In this document: one piece after another, positions 8,350-17,686 of the stretch | Layout of the letters: every line of letters begins with the position of its first letter | How positions within the stretch are numbered: the stretch's first letter is position 1 | Source: Halobacillus litoralis | GTDB taxonomy: Bacteria; Bacillota; Bacilli; Bacillales; Halobacillaceae | Reading direction: 5' to 3' | DNA length: 64,000 nt | NCBI RefSeq assembly: GCF_009856415.1 | Contig: NZ_WMEZ01000004.1 | Span: forward strand, 124,001-188,000 | Translations under genes and position numbers: made by a program | Notes under the pieces: model-generated | The model's database searches: none | The model's input: the letters and a program-made list of their open reading frames with translations, nothing else | What the model was told of the DNA's origin: nothing

Positions 8350-8892
8350 TCAGCCAGCTACATGTTCAATCCACAGCGTTTTCAATTGTTCTGAAAAGAC
8401 TGGTGTGTGTTCGATGATCAGCTGTGCAAGAATTGATCCGTCCAAAGCACTTTGCACCCCGGCAAGAGGTACAAGCGCCGCTATGTACAGCACCACGAAT
8501 AAGATGACATAATTTTCAATAAAGCCTAAAATTCCACCTAACAACGTGTTCAAGGAATTCAAGATCGGCAGTTCCGAAACAAAGTCCAACATGGACGCAA
8601 TAATATGTAAGATGATTTTAGCTCCAAAAAAGATAATGGCAAAAGCAACAGCGTTATAAAAGGCTTGTTCCAAAGGCAAATTCTCTAAGAAAATCGCCCA
8701 GGAAGAATCCTGAGGCAATTCAGGATAAGGTACCCATAACGTCAGCTTCGGCGCAAGGTCATCATAGTAGATAACAGCGAGTACAAAGGCTACAACAAAT
8801 CCGATAAGATGGAAAAGCTGAAGAATAAATCCTCTTTTCAATCCCGTTATTACACCAATAAACAAAATAAACAACAACAATAAATCAATCAT
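8350..8892 (-). CDS. yshB: CvpA-family membrane protein YshB
   Basis: A 180-residue colicin-V-production (CvpA) family protein with four predicted transmembrane helices, beginning MIDLLLLFILFIGVITGLKRGF. I start it at the ATG at 8890-8892, just past the zapA stop and behind GAGGATAGAGGG. The longer ORF would begin inside zapA and add a charged leader not seen in the family. Gene order zapA-yshB-polX matches B. subtilis. The role in Bacillus is not established. Confidence 0.9.
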   Translation of the reverse strand: MIDLLLLFILFIGVITGLKRGFILQLFHLIGFVVAFVLAVIYYDDLAPKLTLWVPYPELPQDSSWAIFLENLPLEQAFYNAVAFAIIFFGAKIILHIIASMLDFVSELPILNSLNTLLGGILGFIENYVILFVVLYIAALVPLAGVQSALDGSILAQLIIEHTPVFSEQLKTLWIEHVAG

Positions 8893-8893
8893 T

Positions 8894-9172
8894 TTACCCT
8901 CTATCCTCTTTCTCTTTCTTTTCAATATAATTCATAAGTTCTGTACATTCTTCCTTTAATTTCATATATTCATTCATCGTATTCACAGCGGTCAAAACGG
9001 CGAGCTTTGCCGTATCCAGGCTAGGATTTGCTTCATGGATCTCTCGCATCTTTTGATCCACCAGACTGGATACCATACGGATATGATGGGGCTCTTCATG
9101 ACCAACTATAGTGTAAGATCGTTTGTTGATCTCCACTGTAATTCTTTTTTTCTCTTGGTCTGACTGCGACAC
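8894..9172 (-). CDS. zapA: Cell-division protein ZapA
   Basis: A short ZapA protein of about 92 residues that binds FtsZ and promotes Z-ring bundling. The N-terminal beta-rich part (RITVEINKRSYTIVGHEEPHH) and helix TAKLAVLTAVNTMNEYMKLK followed by a C-terminal coiled coil are typical. I prefer the GTG at 9172, seven bases behind AGGGGGG, giving M-SQSDQEKKR, over the ATG at 9178 that almost touches the Shine-Dalgarno. It is followed at once by yshB and lies back to back with rnhC. Confidence 0.9.
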   Translation of the reverse strand: MSQSDQEKKRITVEINKRSYTIVGHEEPHHIRMVSSLVDQKMREIHEANPSLDTAKLAVLTAVNTMNEYMKLKEECTELMNYIEKKEKEDRG

Positions 9173-9285
9173 ATTCATACCCCCCTAGTTTCTCTCAATC
9201 CTAAACTTTATATTAACACGAAGCTTGACAAATAGGAAACCAATATGGATGTTTTTCGCAAATGTTCTCTTTTGTCATCCATTTT

Positions 9286-9293
9286 GCTATACT
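9286..9293 (+). promoter_or_regulatory. Extended -10 promoter of rnhC
   Basis: TGCTATACT gives an extended -10 (TG at 9286 region, TATACT at 9288-9293) 33 bases before the rnhC start. No good -35 is visible at 17 bases. Confidence 0.4.
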
Positions 9294-9326
9294 AATCCTA
9301 TCATTTTAGACAGAAAGGAATCCATT

Positions 9327-10262
9327 ATGCCCCAAGTTGTATTAAAATTACCTGTCTCTACACTAGAGAAAATGAAGAAATATTACACCTCAAGTTTGAA
9401 AAACAGTCCGCCAGCAGCGTTGTTCGCAGCCAAAACAACCAGTTGCACGATTACAGCTTACAAGTCGGGCAAGGTGCTCTTCCAGGGCCAAAAACCAGAA
9501 ATAGAAGCAGAAAAATGGGGAAGCGTTCCTACCACTCCCTCAGGGGGGGAGAAGAAAAGCAAGAACCAACGTCATGCTTTCCATCCCAATGACCAGCTAT
9601 TCGCAAGCTCTCATATAGGATCCGATGAAGCCGGTACAGGGGACTATTTCGGCCCCATCACTGTAGCAGCCGCTTTTGTAACAAAAGAACAAATCCCACA
9701 ATTAAAAGCGATTGGTGTCAAAGATTCAAAAAACCTTTCGGATGCTCAAATAACCAACCTGGCGAAAGACATTGTGGCTATGAAAATCCCTTACAGTCTG
9801 CTGAGACTGCCGAATAAAAAATACAACCAGTGGCAGAGAAAAGGATGGAGTCAAGGGAAAATGAAAACGATGCTCCACCATCAAGCCTTGAACCGCCTAC
9901 TCGAGAAGATTGCACCCGAAAAACCAGACGGAATATTAATCGACCAGTTTTCAGAACCACATGTATACGAGAAACATCTGAGAAGCGAGAATCAACGCCT
10001 TCAAGAACATGTTTACTTTATGACAAAAGCGGAAAGTTATTCGATTGCTGTCGCAACAGCTTCCATCATTGCAAGATCTGCCTTTGTAAAAGCCATGAAC
10101 CAAATGGAATTCGATACAGGGCTTCCGATACCAAAAGGAGCTTCTGGAAAAGTGGATCGTGCTGCAGCAGCTATTATTGAAGCTTACGGTGAAGAGAAGC
10201 TTGACGAATTAGCTAAAGTTCATTTTGCAACCACGGAAAAAGCGAAAAAGTTTGTTAAATAA
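9327..10262 (+). CDS. rnhC: Ribonuclease HIII
   Basis: A 311-residue RNase HIII that cuts RNA in RNA-DNA hybrids. An N-terminal TBP-like substrate-binding domain (residues 1-85) precedes the RNase H fold. The catalytic opening SDEAGTGDYFGPI is at about 99-111, with IGVKDSKNLSD, ILIDQF and TKAESYSIAVATASIIAR following. I start at the ATG at 9327, behind AAAGGAA; the upstream extension reads as non-coding. It is the only plus-strand gene in this block, divergent from zapA as in B. subtilis. Confidence 0.95.
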   Translation: MPQVVLKLPVSTLEKMKKYYTSSLKNSPPAALFAAKTTSCTITAYKSGKVLFQGQKPEIEAEKWGSVPTTPSGGEKKSKNQRHAFHPNDQLFASSHIGSDEAGTGDYFGPITVAAAFVTKEQIPQLKAIGVKDSKNLSDAQITNLAKDIVAMKIPYSLLRLPNKKYNQWQRKGWSQGKMKTMLHHQALNRLLEKIAPEKPDGILIDQFSEPHVYEKHLRSENQRLQEHVYFMTKAESYSIAVATASIIARSAFVKAMNQMEFDTGLPIPKGASGKVDRAAAAIIEAYGEEKLDELAKVHFATTEKAKKFVK

Positions 10263-10282
10263 TTTGCCGTTGCCTATACGAA

Positions 10283-10317
10283 AAGCCCAGAGTTAAAGAA
10301 ACTCTGGGCTTTTTTTG
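10283..10317. terminator. Bidirectional terminator between rnhC and pheT
   Basis: AAGCCCAGAGTT pairs with AACTCTGGGCTT and is followed by TTTTTT on the plus strand; an A run on the other side gives weak termination for pheT too. Confidence 0.85.
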
Positions 10318-10330
10318 CTTATCATTTGGT

Positions 10331-12757
10331 TTATCCACGAAGTTCAGCCTGATGCTGATTTTTCACCGCTTCCAGGATAGCGTTGTGAGTCTCTTCTACT
10401 TCTTGATCCTTCAGGGTACGAAGTGGATCTAAATATAGCAGACGGAAAGCAAGAGACTTCTTCCCTTCATCTAGATGTTCACCTTGATAAAGGTCGAATA
10501 CTTGAACATCCTTCACTAATGGACTTCCTGCTTTACCAATTGTCGCCTCAATCGAACCTGCGGTTACATCTTCGTTTACAACAAGAGCGATGTCTCGGGA
10601 AACAGATGGGTGACGAGGAATGGTCTGGAATTTCTCTTCTTTCTTATATTCTTCAATGAGAACTTCCAAATTCACATCAAAGACATAGGTTTCTTTCAAT
10701 CCGAGCTGTTTTTGCAGCTTCGGATGTACCTGCCCAACGAAGCCGATGACTTTTCCATTGACGGACACGGTTGCCGTACGTCCTGGATGCATATGATCCA
10801 GCTTCGTTTTTTCATAAGTGAAAGGCAGATCCAACTGTTCGCTTAGTCCTTCCAAGATCCCCTTAGCTACGAAAAAGTCGACGGACTTTTTCTCTTGCTG
10901 CCATGGGTGTGAGAGCCATTCACCCGTTAGTGCACCTGACGCGCGGAGCATTTCTTCCGGTTGTTTCGTTACTTTTTCCTCTTCACTAATAAAAACGGTA
11001 CCCACTTCATAGAAAGCAAGGTTTTCCTGTTTTCGTGCAACGTTGTAGGATAAGGATTCTAACAACTCAGGAACCATGCTCAACCGAAGCGTGCCATGAT
11101 CTTCACTCATAGGCATAGCTAGAGCGACAGGGCTTACGGATTTTTCTTTCACTTCGGGACTGACAAGCATTTGAGCTTTATTTTCATGAGTAAGGGAATA
11201 AGTGATCGTCTCATGAAGTCCTGCACCTTCGAAGTATGCTTTCACTTTACGTTTCAATAGTTGCTCAAGCGTCAGGCCTCCCGCTTGAGACGCCCCTTGT
11301 GGAAGTGTGTATGGAAGGTTATCGTAGCCATAAATACGTGCCACTTCTTCCAGCATATCTTCAAAGATCGTAATGTCCCCACGGCGAGTCGGGACAGATA
11401 CATGGAACTCCTCCTCGTTCTGTTCATAATTGAACTGCAGACGACGGAAAATATCGGCGATATCCTCATTGGAAATATCAGTTCCAAGGCGATCATTGAT
11501 CGTGCTTGTATTTACAGTGACTTGCTTTTCAGAGCGGTCCAGTTCGTCATGGGACACGACCCCATCTAAAACAGTTCCTCCTGCATATTTTGCAAGAAGT
11601 TCGCAGGCTCTCAATCCCGCACGTTCCACCCGGTTTGGGTCGACACCTTTTTCAAATCGTGTACTTGATTCACTACGAAGTCCATGATCTTTAGAAGCTT
11701 CACGTACGACAGATGGGTGGAAAAATGCGGCTTCTAAGATGATGGTCGTTGTATCATCTTGAACTTCAGACTCCGCCCCGCCCATGACACCAGCGATTGC
11801 GTGAGCTTTTTCCCCGTTTGTAATGACGAGGTGATCGCTTTTCAGCGTGCGCTCCTGGTCATCAAGCGTCGTCATCTTTTCTCCATCTTTCGCACGACGT
11901 GTAACGATGGTATTCGAACCAAAGCGGTCATAATCAAAAGCATGAAGCGGCTGGCCATACTCCATGAGTACATAGTTTGTGATGTCTACAACATTGTTAA
12001 TCGGACGGATGCCAGCTGCAGTGAGACGGTTGCGCATCCATAGTGGAGATGGTCCGACTTGGATGTCCTTAATAATGAAAGCTCCATAATAAGGGTTAAC
12101 TTCCGCATCTTCCACGACTACAGAGACATGGTCTGCTGCTTTCTCATCTGAAGTCTGGACAGTTTCATCAGCCAATTCATACGTACCATCGATAGCGGCT
12201 GCCACTTCATAGGCTACGCCTGCCATGCTTAGAGCATCCGAACGGTTTGGTGTCAATCCAAGCTCGATGATCAAATCATCAAGATTCAACAAGGAAACGG
12301 CATTGGCTCCGATTTCAACATCTTCCGGGAAAACAAAAATACCTTCAGCGAATTCTTTCGGGACATCTTTTTCATCGACGCCAAGCTCCTGGAGGGAACA
12401 AATCATACCATTCGATTCTTCTCCACGTAGTTTCGTCTTTTTAATTTTGAAGTTGCCTGGAAGAACCGCCCCCGGTGTCGCTACAGGAACTTTTTGACCT
12501 TTGGCCACGTTCGGTGCGCCACAAACGATCTGAAGCGTTTCTTCTCCAACATCCACTTGGCAAAGGTTTAACTTATCGGCGTTCGGATGCTGTTCACAAG
12601 ATTGGACGTACCCGACAACAACGCCTGTGACTTCCTCTGCTACAGGTTCAACACTTTCCACTTCAATTCCGGTCTTCGTAATGATCTCTGCCAGCTCTTC
12701 CGGCGAATAACGACTGACATCAATATATTCTTGCAACCAATTTAATGATACGAGCAT
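10331..12757 (-). CDS. pheT: Phenylalanine--tRNA ligase beta subunit
   Basis: An 808-residue PheRS beta chain. In order it shows an N-terminal tRNA-binding (EMAP-like) domain (about 40-150, NADKLNLCQVDVGEE), the B3/4 editing domain (NPYYGAFIIKDI to NYVLMEYGQPLHAFD), B5 domain (RLGTDISNEDIADIFRRL), a synthetase-like core, and the C-terminal anticodon-binding FDX-ACB domain beginning IPRHPSVSRDIALVV. It pairs with PheS as an alpha2-beta2 enzyme that charges tRNA-Phe. It begins 15 bases after pheS and is controlled by the T-box upstream of pheS. Confidence 0.97.
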   Translation of the reverse strand: MLVSLNWLQEYIDVSRYSPEELAEIITKTGIEVESVEPVAEEVTGVVVGYVQSCEQHPNADKLNLCQVDVGEETLQIVCGAPNVAKGQKVPVATPGAVLPGNFKIKKTKLRGEESNGMICSLQELGVDEKDVPKEFAEGIFVFPEDVEIGANAVSLLNLDDLIIELGLTPNRSDALSMAGVAYEVAAAIDGTYELADETVQTSDEKAADHVSVVVEDAEVNPYYGAFIIKDIQVGPSPLWMRNRLTAAGIRPINNVVDITNYVLMEYGQPLHAFDYDRFGSNTIVTRRAKDGEKMTTLDDQERTLKSDHLVITNGEKAHAIAGVMGGAESEVQDDTTTIILEAAFFHPSVVREASKDHGLRSESSTRFEKGVDPNRVERAGLRACELLAKYAGGTVLDGVVSHDELDRSEKQVTVNTSTINDRLGTDISNEDIADIFRRLQFNYEQNEEEFHVSVPTRRGDITIFEDMLEEVARIYGYDNLPYTLPQGASQAGGLTLEQLLKRKVKAYFEGAGLHETITYSLTHENKAQMLVSPEVKEKSVSPVALAMPMSEDHGTLRLSMVPELLESLSYNVARKQENLAFYEVGTVFISEEEKVTKQPEEMLRASGALTGEWLSHPWQQEKKSVDFFVAKGILEGLSEQLDLPFTYEKTKLDHMHPGRTATVSVNGKVIGFVGQVHPKLQKQLGLKETYVFDVNLEVLIEEYKKEEKFQTIPRHPSVSRDIALVVNEDVTAGSIEATIGKAGSPLVKDVQVFDLYQGEHLDEGKKSLAFRLLYLDPLRTLKDQEVEETHNAILEAVKNQHQAELRG

Positions 12758-12772
12758 GGTTTCTCTCCTCCT

Positions 12773-13807
12773 TTAGGCCTTATGATACTGTTCTAAGAAT
12801 CGAATATCGTTCGTGTAGAAGTGACGAATATCATCCACTCCATATTTCAACATTGCAATCCGCTCTGGTCCCATACCGAATGCGAATCCAGAGTATTCTT
12901 TCGGATCATAACCTGCCATCTCAAGGACGTTCGGGTGAACCATTCCGCCACCAAGGATTTCGATCCAGCCGGTCCCTTTACATACGGAACAGCCACTCCC
13001 TCCACATACTTTACAGGAAATGTCCATTTCTACGGATGGTTCAGTGAATGGGAAGAAGCTTGGACGCAGACGTATTTCACGATCCGCTCCGAACATTTGC
13101 TTCGCGAATGCATTCAGTACGCCTTTCAAATCGCTCATTCGGACGTTCTTATCGACTAATAGTCCCTCAATTTGCGTGAACTGGTGAGAGTGAGTCGCAT
13201 CATCCGTGTCACGACGGTACACCTTACCAGGGCAAATCATTTTAACGGGTTCGCTGCCATTTTTAGCCCCCATTGTCCGTGCTTGAACTGGAGACGTATG
13301 GGTACGCATCAAAAGCTCTTCCGTAACATAGAAAGAATCCTGCATATCCCTTGCCGGGTGACCTTTGGGCAAGTTCAGTGCTTCAAAGTTGTAATAATCC
13401 GTTTCGACTTCCGGTCCTTCTTTAATTTCAAAGCCCATACCGATGAAGAGGTCTTCGATTTCTTCTACGATGCTTGTCAATAAATGAGGGCCTCCAATTT
13501 TTACAGGACGGGCAGGAAGAGTGACATCAATGCTCTCTTCTTCCAATTGCTTTTCTAATGCTGCATCCTCTAGGGCCGTTTGCTTTTTCTCAATGGCTTG
13601 AGCAATATGTTCTCGTACATCATTAGCCAGTTGCCCGATGACCGGACGCTCTTCTTTGGATAATTTGCCCATTCCTCTCAGAACTTCTGTAATCGGGCCC
13701 TTTTTCCCTAAGTACTCGACTCTTACATCCTTCAAGCCTTGAACAGAATCCGCCTGCTCCACTTTAGCCAAGGCTTCCTGTTTCAGCTCTTCTAAACGTT
13801 CCTTCAT
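12773..13807 (-). CDS. pheS: Phenylalanine--tRNA ligase alpha subunit
   Basis: A 344-residue class II synthetase catalytic subunit. An N-terminal coiled coil (residues 1-85) precedes motif-2 [20 protein letters not shown] and motif-3 [17 protein letters not shown]. Substrate-binding residues lie in [12 protein letters not shown] and [15 protein letters not shown]. The start chosen, [16 protein letters not shown], has AAAGGAGGAAAAAGC directly ahead; the longer reading runs back into the T-box. Length equals that of B. subtilis PheS. It is transcribed with pheT under T-box control. Confidence 0.97.
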   Translation of the reverse strand: MKERLEELKQEALAKVEQADSVQGLKDVRVEYLGKKGPITEVLRGMGKLSKEERPVIGQLANDVREHIAQAIEKKQTALEDAALEKQLEEESIDVTLPARPVKIGGPHLLTSIVEEIEDLFIGMGFEIKEGPEVETDYYNFEALNLPKGHPARDMQDSFYVTEELLMRTHTSPVQARTMGAKNGSEPVKMICPGKVYRRDTDDATHSHQFTQIEGLLVDKNVRMSDLKGVLNAFAKQMFGADREIRLRPSFFPFTEPSVEMDISCKVCGGSGCSVCKGTGWIEILGGGMVHPNVLEMAGYDPKEYSGFAFGMGPERIAMLKYGVDDIRHFYTNDIRFLEQYHKA

Positions 13808-13877
13808 GCTTTTTCCTCCTTTAAAATCGTTTCGATTCATTTTCCTTTCATCTTTAAAACATAGGTTAAAAACGGCT

Positions 13878-14095
13878 GGAAAATAAAAAAAGCCCCATCC
13901 CTGAAAAAGGGACGAGACTTGTATGGTCGTTTCGCGGTACCACCCTTGTTGACACATCTACATGTGCCCACTTTGATGAAAATAACGGATAAATCCGGGC
14001 CAATTGGCCAGCTCCAGAGTGAAATTTCGATACATGCCACGTTAGAAGCACTTCCAGTCCAAGGTGCTTCCTCCCTATAACGATTTACATTCATC
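13878..14095 (-). promoter_or_regulatory. T-box leader of pheST
   Basis: The conserved T-box sequence AGGGTGGTACCGCG is on the minus strand at 13934-13947, followed by the terminator GTCTCGTCCC...GGGATGGGGC-TTTTTTT (about 13884-13918). Stem I lies at about 14020-14090. The likely specifier is TTC (Phe) at 14021-14023: it stands four bases before TGGAGC, exactly where ACC stands in the thrS leader of this window. Uncharged tRNA-Phe would stabilise the antiterminator. Confidence 0.93.
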
Positions 14096-14146
14096 TACTT
14101 TGCTCTTTCTAAGCATTTGTTTGTTTAATTTTTATCAACTGAATAT

Positions 14147-14175
14147 ATTATAGTCAAAGAAGCCTGTGGATGCAA
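14147..14175 (-). promoter_or_regulatory. Promoter of pheST
   Basis: Minus-strand TTGCAT (14170-14175), 17 bases, TATAAT (14147-14152), placed just before the T-box and overlapping the end of ysgA. Confidence 0.75.
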
Positions 14176-14177
14176 CC

Positions 14178-14912
14178 TCATCCCTTTAAATGATACATAA
14201 GAACAGCACCTGCGATTCCTACATTCAAGGACTCTGCCTGTCCATAGATCGGGATATAGACACGTTGATCTGCTTCGTACAGAAGGTTATCCCGGATTCC
14301 CTGACCTTCATTCCCTACAATGAGTGCAGCTTTAGAAGGAGCTTGAAGTTGTTGAAAAGGGGCAGCATCCTTCAAAGCAGAAGCCCAAATCTGGACTCCT
14401 TCTTCTTTCAGTGGTCCTACAAAGTCTTCCAAGTCTCCCGTAACTACGGGGATGTGGAAGATAGACCCTTGCGTCGCTCGGATAACTTTATCATTGTAGG
14501 CATCCACTGTACCTGAACCTAAAATCACTTGATCAAATCCTGCTGCATCCGCTGTCCGAATCAATGTACCCACATTCCCAGGATCCTGAACGGAATCAAG
14601 CATTAGGGTCAACGCAGCTTGGTTTACAGAAGATTCCTTCTGTTTGACGACTGCTGCAATACCTTGAGGTGTTTCAGTTTCTGCAATAGCCCGAAATACA
14701 GAATCATTGACCATTACCGTAGAAATATCTTCAGGGATCGGAAAATCCGTTCCTTCACGAACAATCATTTCAACGATCTCCCAATCACTTTTCAACACCT
14801 CTTCTACGAGATGAAAACCTTCTACAATAAAGGTTCCTGTTTGATTTCTATATTTACGTTTATGTAATTTTTTCCATTCCTTCACTTTTGTATTTTGTAA
14901 GGAAGTCAACAT
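14178..14912 (-). CDS. ysgA: SpoU-family RNA 2'-O-methyltransferase
   Basis: A 244-residue TrmH/SpoU methyltransferase that transfers methyl from S-adenosylmethionine to a ribose in RNA. The N-terminal substrate-binding part (KKLHKRKYRNQTGTFIVEGF) is followed by the knotted SPOUT domain with LDSVQDPGNVGTLIRTADAAG (motif 1), VGNEGQGI (motif 2) and IYGQAESLNVGIAGAVLMY (motif 3). It occupies the place of B. subtilis ysgA, between pheS and sspI. Exact RNA target not determinable here. Confidence 0.92.
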   Translation of the reverse strand: MLTSLQNTKVKEWKKLHKRKYRNQTGTFIVEGFHLVEEVLKSDWEIVEMIVREGTDFPIPEDISTVMVNDSVFRAIAETETPQGIAAVVKQKESSVNQAALTLMLDSVQDPGNVGTLIRTADAAGFDQVILGSGTVDAYNDKVIRATQGSIFHIPVVTGDLEDFVGPLKEEGVQIWASALKDAAPFQQLQAPSKAALIVGNEGQGIRDNLLYEADQRVYIPIYGQAESLNVGIAGAVLMYHLKG

Positions 14913-15028
14913 AATAGTCCCTCATTTGCGTGTTTATTTCTCATTCATCATACATAGCAGGACCATGGTTGGTCAAACTAAAGAAGAATATTCGCGAAGT
15001 TATGCAGAAAAGGAGGTTGAAATGACCG

Positions 15029-15244
15029 ATGAACTTGAACTTAAGAGCAGCGATTCTTTCTAACGTCAGCGGACATAATGCGGAACAATTGGAAGCAACC
15101 ATCGATGATGCCCTGCAAAAAGGCGAAGAAAAAATGCTCCCTGGCCTTGGAGTCTTCTTTGAAATGTTATGGAAAGAGTCCGACGAACAAGAAAGACAAG
15201 AAATCCTGGATACATTAGAGCAAGGATTGAAGCAAAATCAATAA
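15029..15244 (+). CDS. sspI: Small acid-soluble spore protein I
   Basis: A 71-residue SspI minor SASP with the family's central block [20 protein letters not shown], identical in length to the B. subtilis protein and in the same place (divergent from ysgA). The start [10 protein letters not shown] has AGGAGG 12 bases upstream. Expression in B. subtilis is in the forespore under sigma-G; I could not identify the promoter with confidence here. Confidence 0.95.
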   Translation: MNLNLRAAILSNVSGHNAEQLEATIDDALQKGEEKMLPGLGVFFEMLWKESDEQERQEILDTLEQGLKQNQ

Positions 15245-15245
15245 T

Positions 15246-15277
15246 AAAAAGCCAACCTAAAACAGGTTGGCTTTTTA
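15246..15277. terminator. Bidirectional terminator between sspI and the M42 peptidase
   Basis: AAAAAGCCAACCT pairs with AGGTTGGCTTTTT, giving a T run on both strands. Confidence 0.88.
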
Positions 15278-15289
15278 CATTATAGATCA

Positions 15290-16375
15290 TTAGTTAAATG
15301 TGATTTCCTGGACTTTGTCTGCATCAATCCCTTTGATGACTTCCACAATCAAACGTACCGCATTTTCAAAGTCATCACGATGAAGCATCGCTGCATGTGA
15401 GTGAATATAACGTGTCGCGATCGTAATGGACAACGCAGGAACACCATCATGACTTAAGTGAATCGCACCAGAGTCCGTGCCGCCGCCTGCAAGAGAATCA
15501 AATTGGTATGGAATCTCCTTAGCATCCGCCGTATCTGTCACGAAATCGCGAAGACCTTTATGTGAAATCATGGACGCATCATAAAGAATGATCTGCGGAC
15601 CTTCCCCCATCTTGCTTGAGGCATCTTTATCGGAGACGCCTGGTGTATCCCCAGCGATTCCAACGTCAACACCAAAAGCAATATCCGGGTTAATCACATT
15701 GGCAGAAGTACGAGCTCCACGAAGACCTACTTCTTCCTGGACGGTTCCAACACCATAAACGATATTCGGGTGTTTTTCACCTTTCAACTGCTTCAAAACT
15801 TCAATAGCAATCGCACATCCAATACGGTTGTCCCAAGCTTTCGCAAGAAGCATCTTCTCATTTTTCATTTGAGTGAATTCGAAATATGGAACGACTGAAT
15901 CTCCAGGTTTCACACCAAATTCCATCGCTTCTTCTCTGCTTGAAGCACCGATATCAATAAACATATCTTTAATGTCCACGGCTTTTTTACGTTGCTCCGG
16001 AGGCAGGATATGTGGTGGTTTGGATCCAATTACACCTGTCAAATCTCCATTCCGTGTCATAATCGTCACGCGCTGCGCAAGCATCACCTGGCTCCACCAA
16101 CCGCCGACGGTTTGGAAATAAATATACCCGTTGTCATCGATGCGGGTAACCATGAAGCCTACCTCATCCAGGTGACCAGCCACCATAACACTAGGGCCTT
16201 TTTTATTTCCTACCTTTTTCGCGATCAAGCTGCCTAAATTATCTGTAAACACTTCATCTGCGTATGGCGCGATGTATTGCTTCATCACATCACGAGCTTC
16301 CCGCTCATTACCAGGAACGCCTTTAGCATCCGTCAAATCTTTTAACATTTGTAAAGTTTCATCTTTTTTAGCCAT
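15290..16375 (-). CDS. ysdC: M42-family aminopeptidase (YsdC-like)
   Basis: A 361-residue metallo-aminopeptidase of family M42, a cytosolic tetrahedral dodecamer with two metal ions per subunit. Metal ligands and catalytic residues are seen in [58 protein letters not shown] and [18 protein letters not shown] precedes the start. Position between sspI and ysdB/rplT agrees with B. subtilis ysdC. Confidence 0.93.
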   Translation of the reverse strand: MAKKDETLQMLKDLTDAKGVPGNEREARDVMKQYIAPYADEVFTDNLGSLIAKKVGNKKGPSVMVAGHLDEVGFMVTRIDDNGYIYFQTVGGWWSQVMLAQRVTIMTRNGDLTGVIGSKPPHILPPEQRKKAVDIKDMFIDIGASSREEAMEFGVKPGDSVVPYFEFTQMKNEKMLLAKAWDNRIGCAIAIEVLKQLKGEKHPNIVYGVGTVQEEVGLRGARTSANVINPDIAFGVDVGIAGDTPGVSDKDASSKMGEGPQIILYDASMISHKGLRDFVTDTADAKEIPYQFDSLAGGGTDSGAIHLSHDGVPALSITIATRYIHSHAAMLHRDDFENAVRLIVEVIKGIDADKVQEITFN

Positions 16376-16459
16376 ATGTAACCATTCCTCCTTTTCCTAT
16401 CCAATGGATATTATAAACCTTTTGAAGCGATTTCACAAAAAATTCAGTTTCCTGCACGA

Positions 16460-16942
16460 TCAATACCCTTCATCTTGACGCTCGAAGTTGATGGCGTTTT
16501 TTCTTTCGTACGCTTCAATCAATTCTTTCTCAGTAATTCCTAACGTAAGGCCAAGAACTAAATAATCATAAAAAGCTTTCTTATACGATTGTTCGTCTTT
16601 CTTCTCCCTTAACCTCTCAATCGAGCGATAAACAGTAAGAAAGGCTGATGTTTGGGAATCCACTTCGACCAAAGGTATGGCCGTATAACGATAATCAAGG
16701 TCTAAACCTAAAGAAAGTAGAAAATGGACCCCATCCACATACTCTTCCAAGATTACAGACTTCTCACTCGGTCCTTTTGTACTCCAAAACTTAAAGCATC
16801 GTGTTTCATTAGCTAATTCCCCTAATTCAACAAGAAGCGCAAGTACTTTTTCCTCAATCTTCTGTCCTTTTTCAATTCCGTGCTGCTGCTCTATATAATG
16901 ATCTAATTTCCTCTGCAAATCATACAAACCTTCCCAATTCAT
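16460..16942 (-). CDS. Dimeric dUTPase-like all-alpha NTP pyrophosphatase
   Basis: A 160-residue protein of the dUTPase_2 (MazG-like all-alpha) group. The paired metal-binding motifs EEKVLALLVELGELANETR (ExxE type) and EYVDGVHFLL (ExxD type) are present, together with CFKFWSTK. Such enzymes hydrolyse dUTP to dUMP and diphosphate. GAAGGAG precedes the ATG. It is 85 bases upstream of the M42 peptidase gene. B. subtilis has no equivalent at this locus, so this may be a lineage-specific insertion. Substrate is inferred from the family. Confidence 0.85.
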   Translation of the reverse strand: MNWEGLYDLQRKLDHYIEQQHGIEKGQKIEEKVLALLVELGELANETRCFKFWSTKGPSEKSVILEEYVDGVHFLLSLGLDLDYRYTAIPLVEVDSQTSAFLTVYRSIERLREKKDEQSYKKAFYDYLVLGLTLGITEKELIEAYERKNAINFERQDEGY

Positions 16943-17008
16943 TCTCTACCACTCCTTCACCATACGTTTAGCCAGCTCTTGCTGATAATTTTAATAAGCT
17001 CCCGTTTG

Positions 17009-17535
17009 TGGAAGACTCAGTTTCGAGGTGTTTTCGGGCTTCGTTTGCCATAATGGGAGCCAGGGGTGGCTGGGAAGCTACTCGCTTTCCTGCGGGGATG
17101 ACGGCAAGCCTCCTCGTGCTTCGCTCTGCGGGGTCTCGCCAGCCAAGCCACTCCCACGGGAGTCTCGCAGCTTCCCAACCACCCCATTCGATGTAGGTGA
17201 GAAACGAACCCCTTTACCAAGTTAGATGACTTTCCACTATCCCACTATTAGAAGCATAAAACGCTCTACATCATGCTTACATGCTTGAAATGACTAATGG
17301 GGATCGTTTATATTATCCCATCCACTTGAGCATACAATCAGAGTTTCCGAGAAGTGGTTTCGAGACACTTCCATGTTAAAGGGGCGGAGGGAAACGGTGA
17401 GACTCCTATGGGACGTGTGGGACAGGTGAGACCCCACAGGACGAAGTCCGAGGAGGCTCACCACCCGCCCCATGGAAAGCGAACTGTTTCCCGAAGCCCC
17501 TAAACGCACACACAAACATCTCGAAACTGAGTTTT
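17009..17535. repeat. Composite hairpin element, copy B (intact, internal segment inverted relative to A)
   Basis: This fills most of the 16943-17686 gap. Termini are GAAGACTCAGTTTCGAGGT (17012-17030) and ATCTCGAAACTGAGTTTT (17518-17535). Module 2 (17009-17237) comes first, closed by GTGGAAGAC / GACTTTCCAC. Module 1 (about 17350-17535) follows, closed by GTTTCGAGA / TCTCGAAAC. The inside is the reverse complement of copy A, yet the outer flanks keep A's order: GCTCCC at 16999-17004 and TCCTGCCATATACTTTAATA after the right end. The 17238-17349 spacer resembles that of copy C (AAACGCTCTRYATCA). Module cores are CCCCGC-AGAGCGAAGCAC and GGACGAAGTCC on the minus and plus strand respectively. No credible ORF. 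Confidence 0.85.
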
Positions 17536-17622
17536 AAAAAATCCTGCCATATACTTTAATAATAAACATCAGCATCTAATAGAGCCCTATTTAAAAATTT
17601 TCTCATTTAATGTATCATTTTT

Positions 17623-17651
17623 TGAAACAAAAGGATACGTTCATACGTATG
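17623..17651 (+). promoter_or_regulatory. Sigma-W-type promoter of ysdB
   Basis: TGAAAC (17623-17628) is followed after 17 bases by CGTATG (17646-17651), matching the known sigma-W pattern TGAAAC-N16/17-CGTA. B. subtilis ysdB is a known sigma-W (envelope-stress) target. Confidence 0.75.
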
Positions 17652-17686
17652 GAAGCAAAAGAACAGTTTACAGGGAGATGAAAGAA

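Noticed and set aside
17008-17225. Overlapping frames of 62-67 residues on both strands in copy B
   Set aside because: Three frames open at once over a GC-rich hairpin indicate structure, not genes.
17000-17560. Target-site duplication TTTAATAA around copy B
   Set aside because: The right-hand TTTAATA also follows copy A, so it is part of the element's constant flank rather than a duplication.
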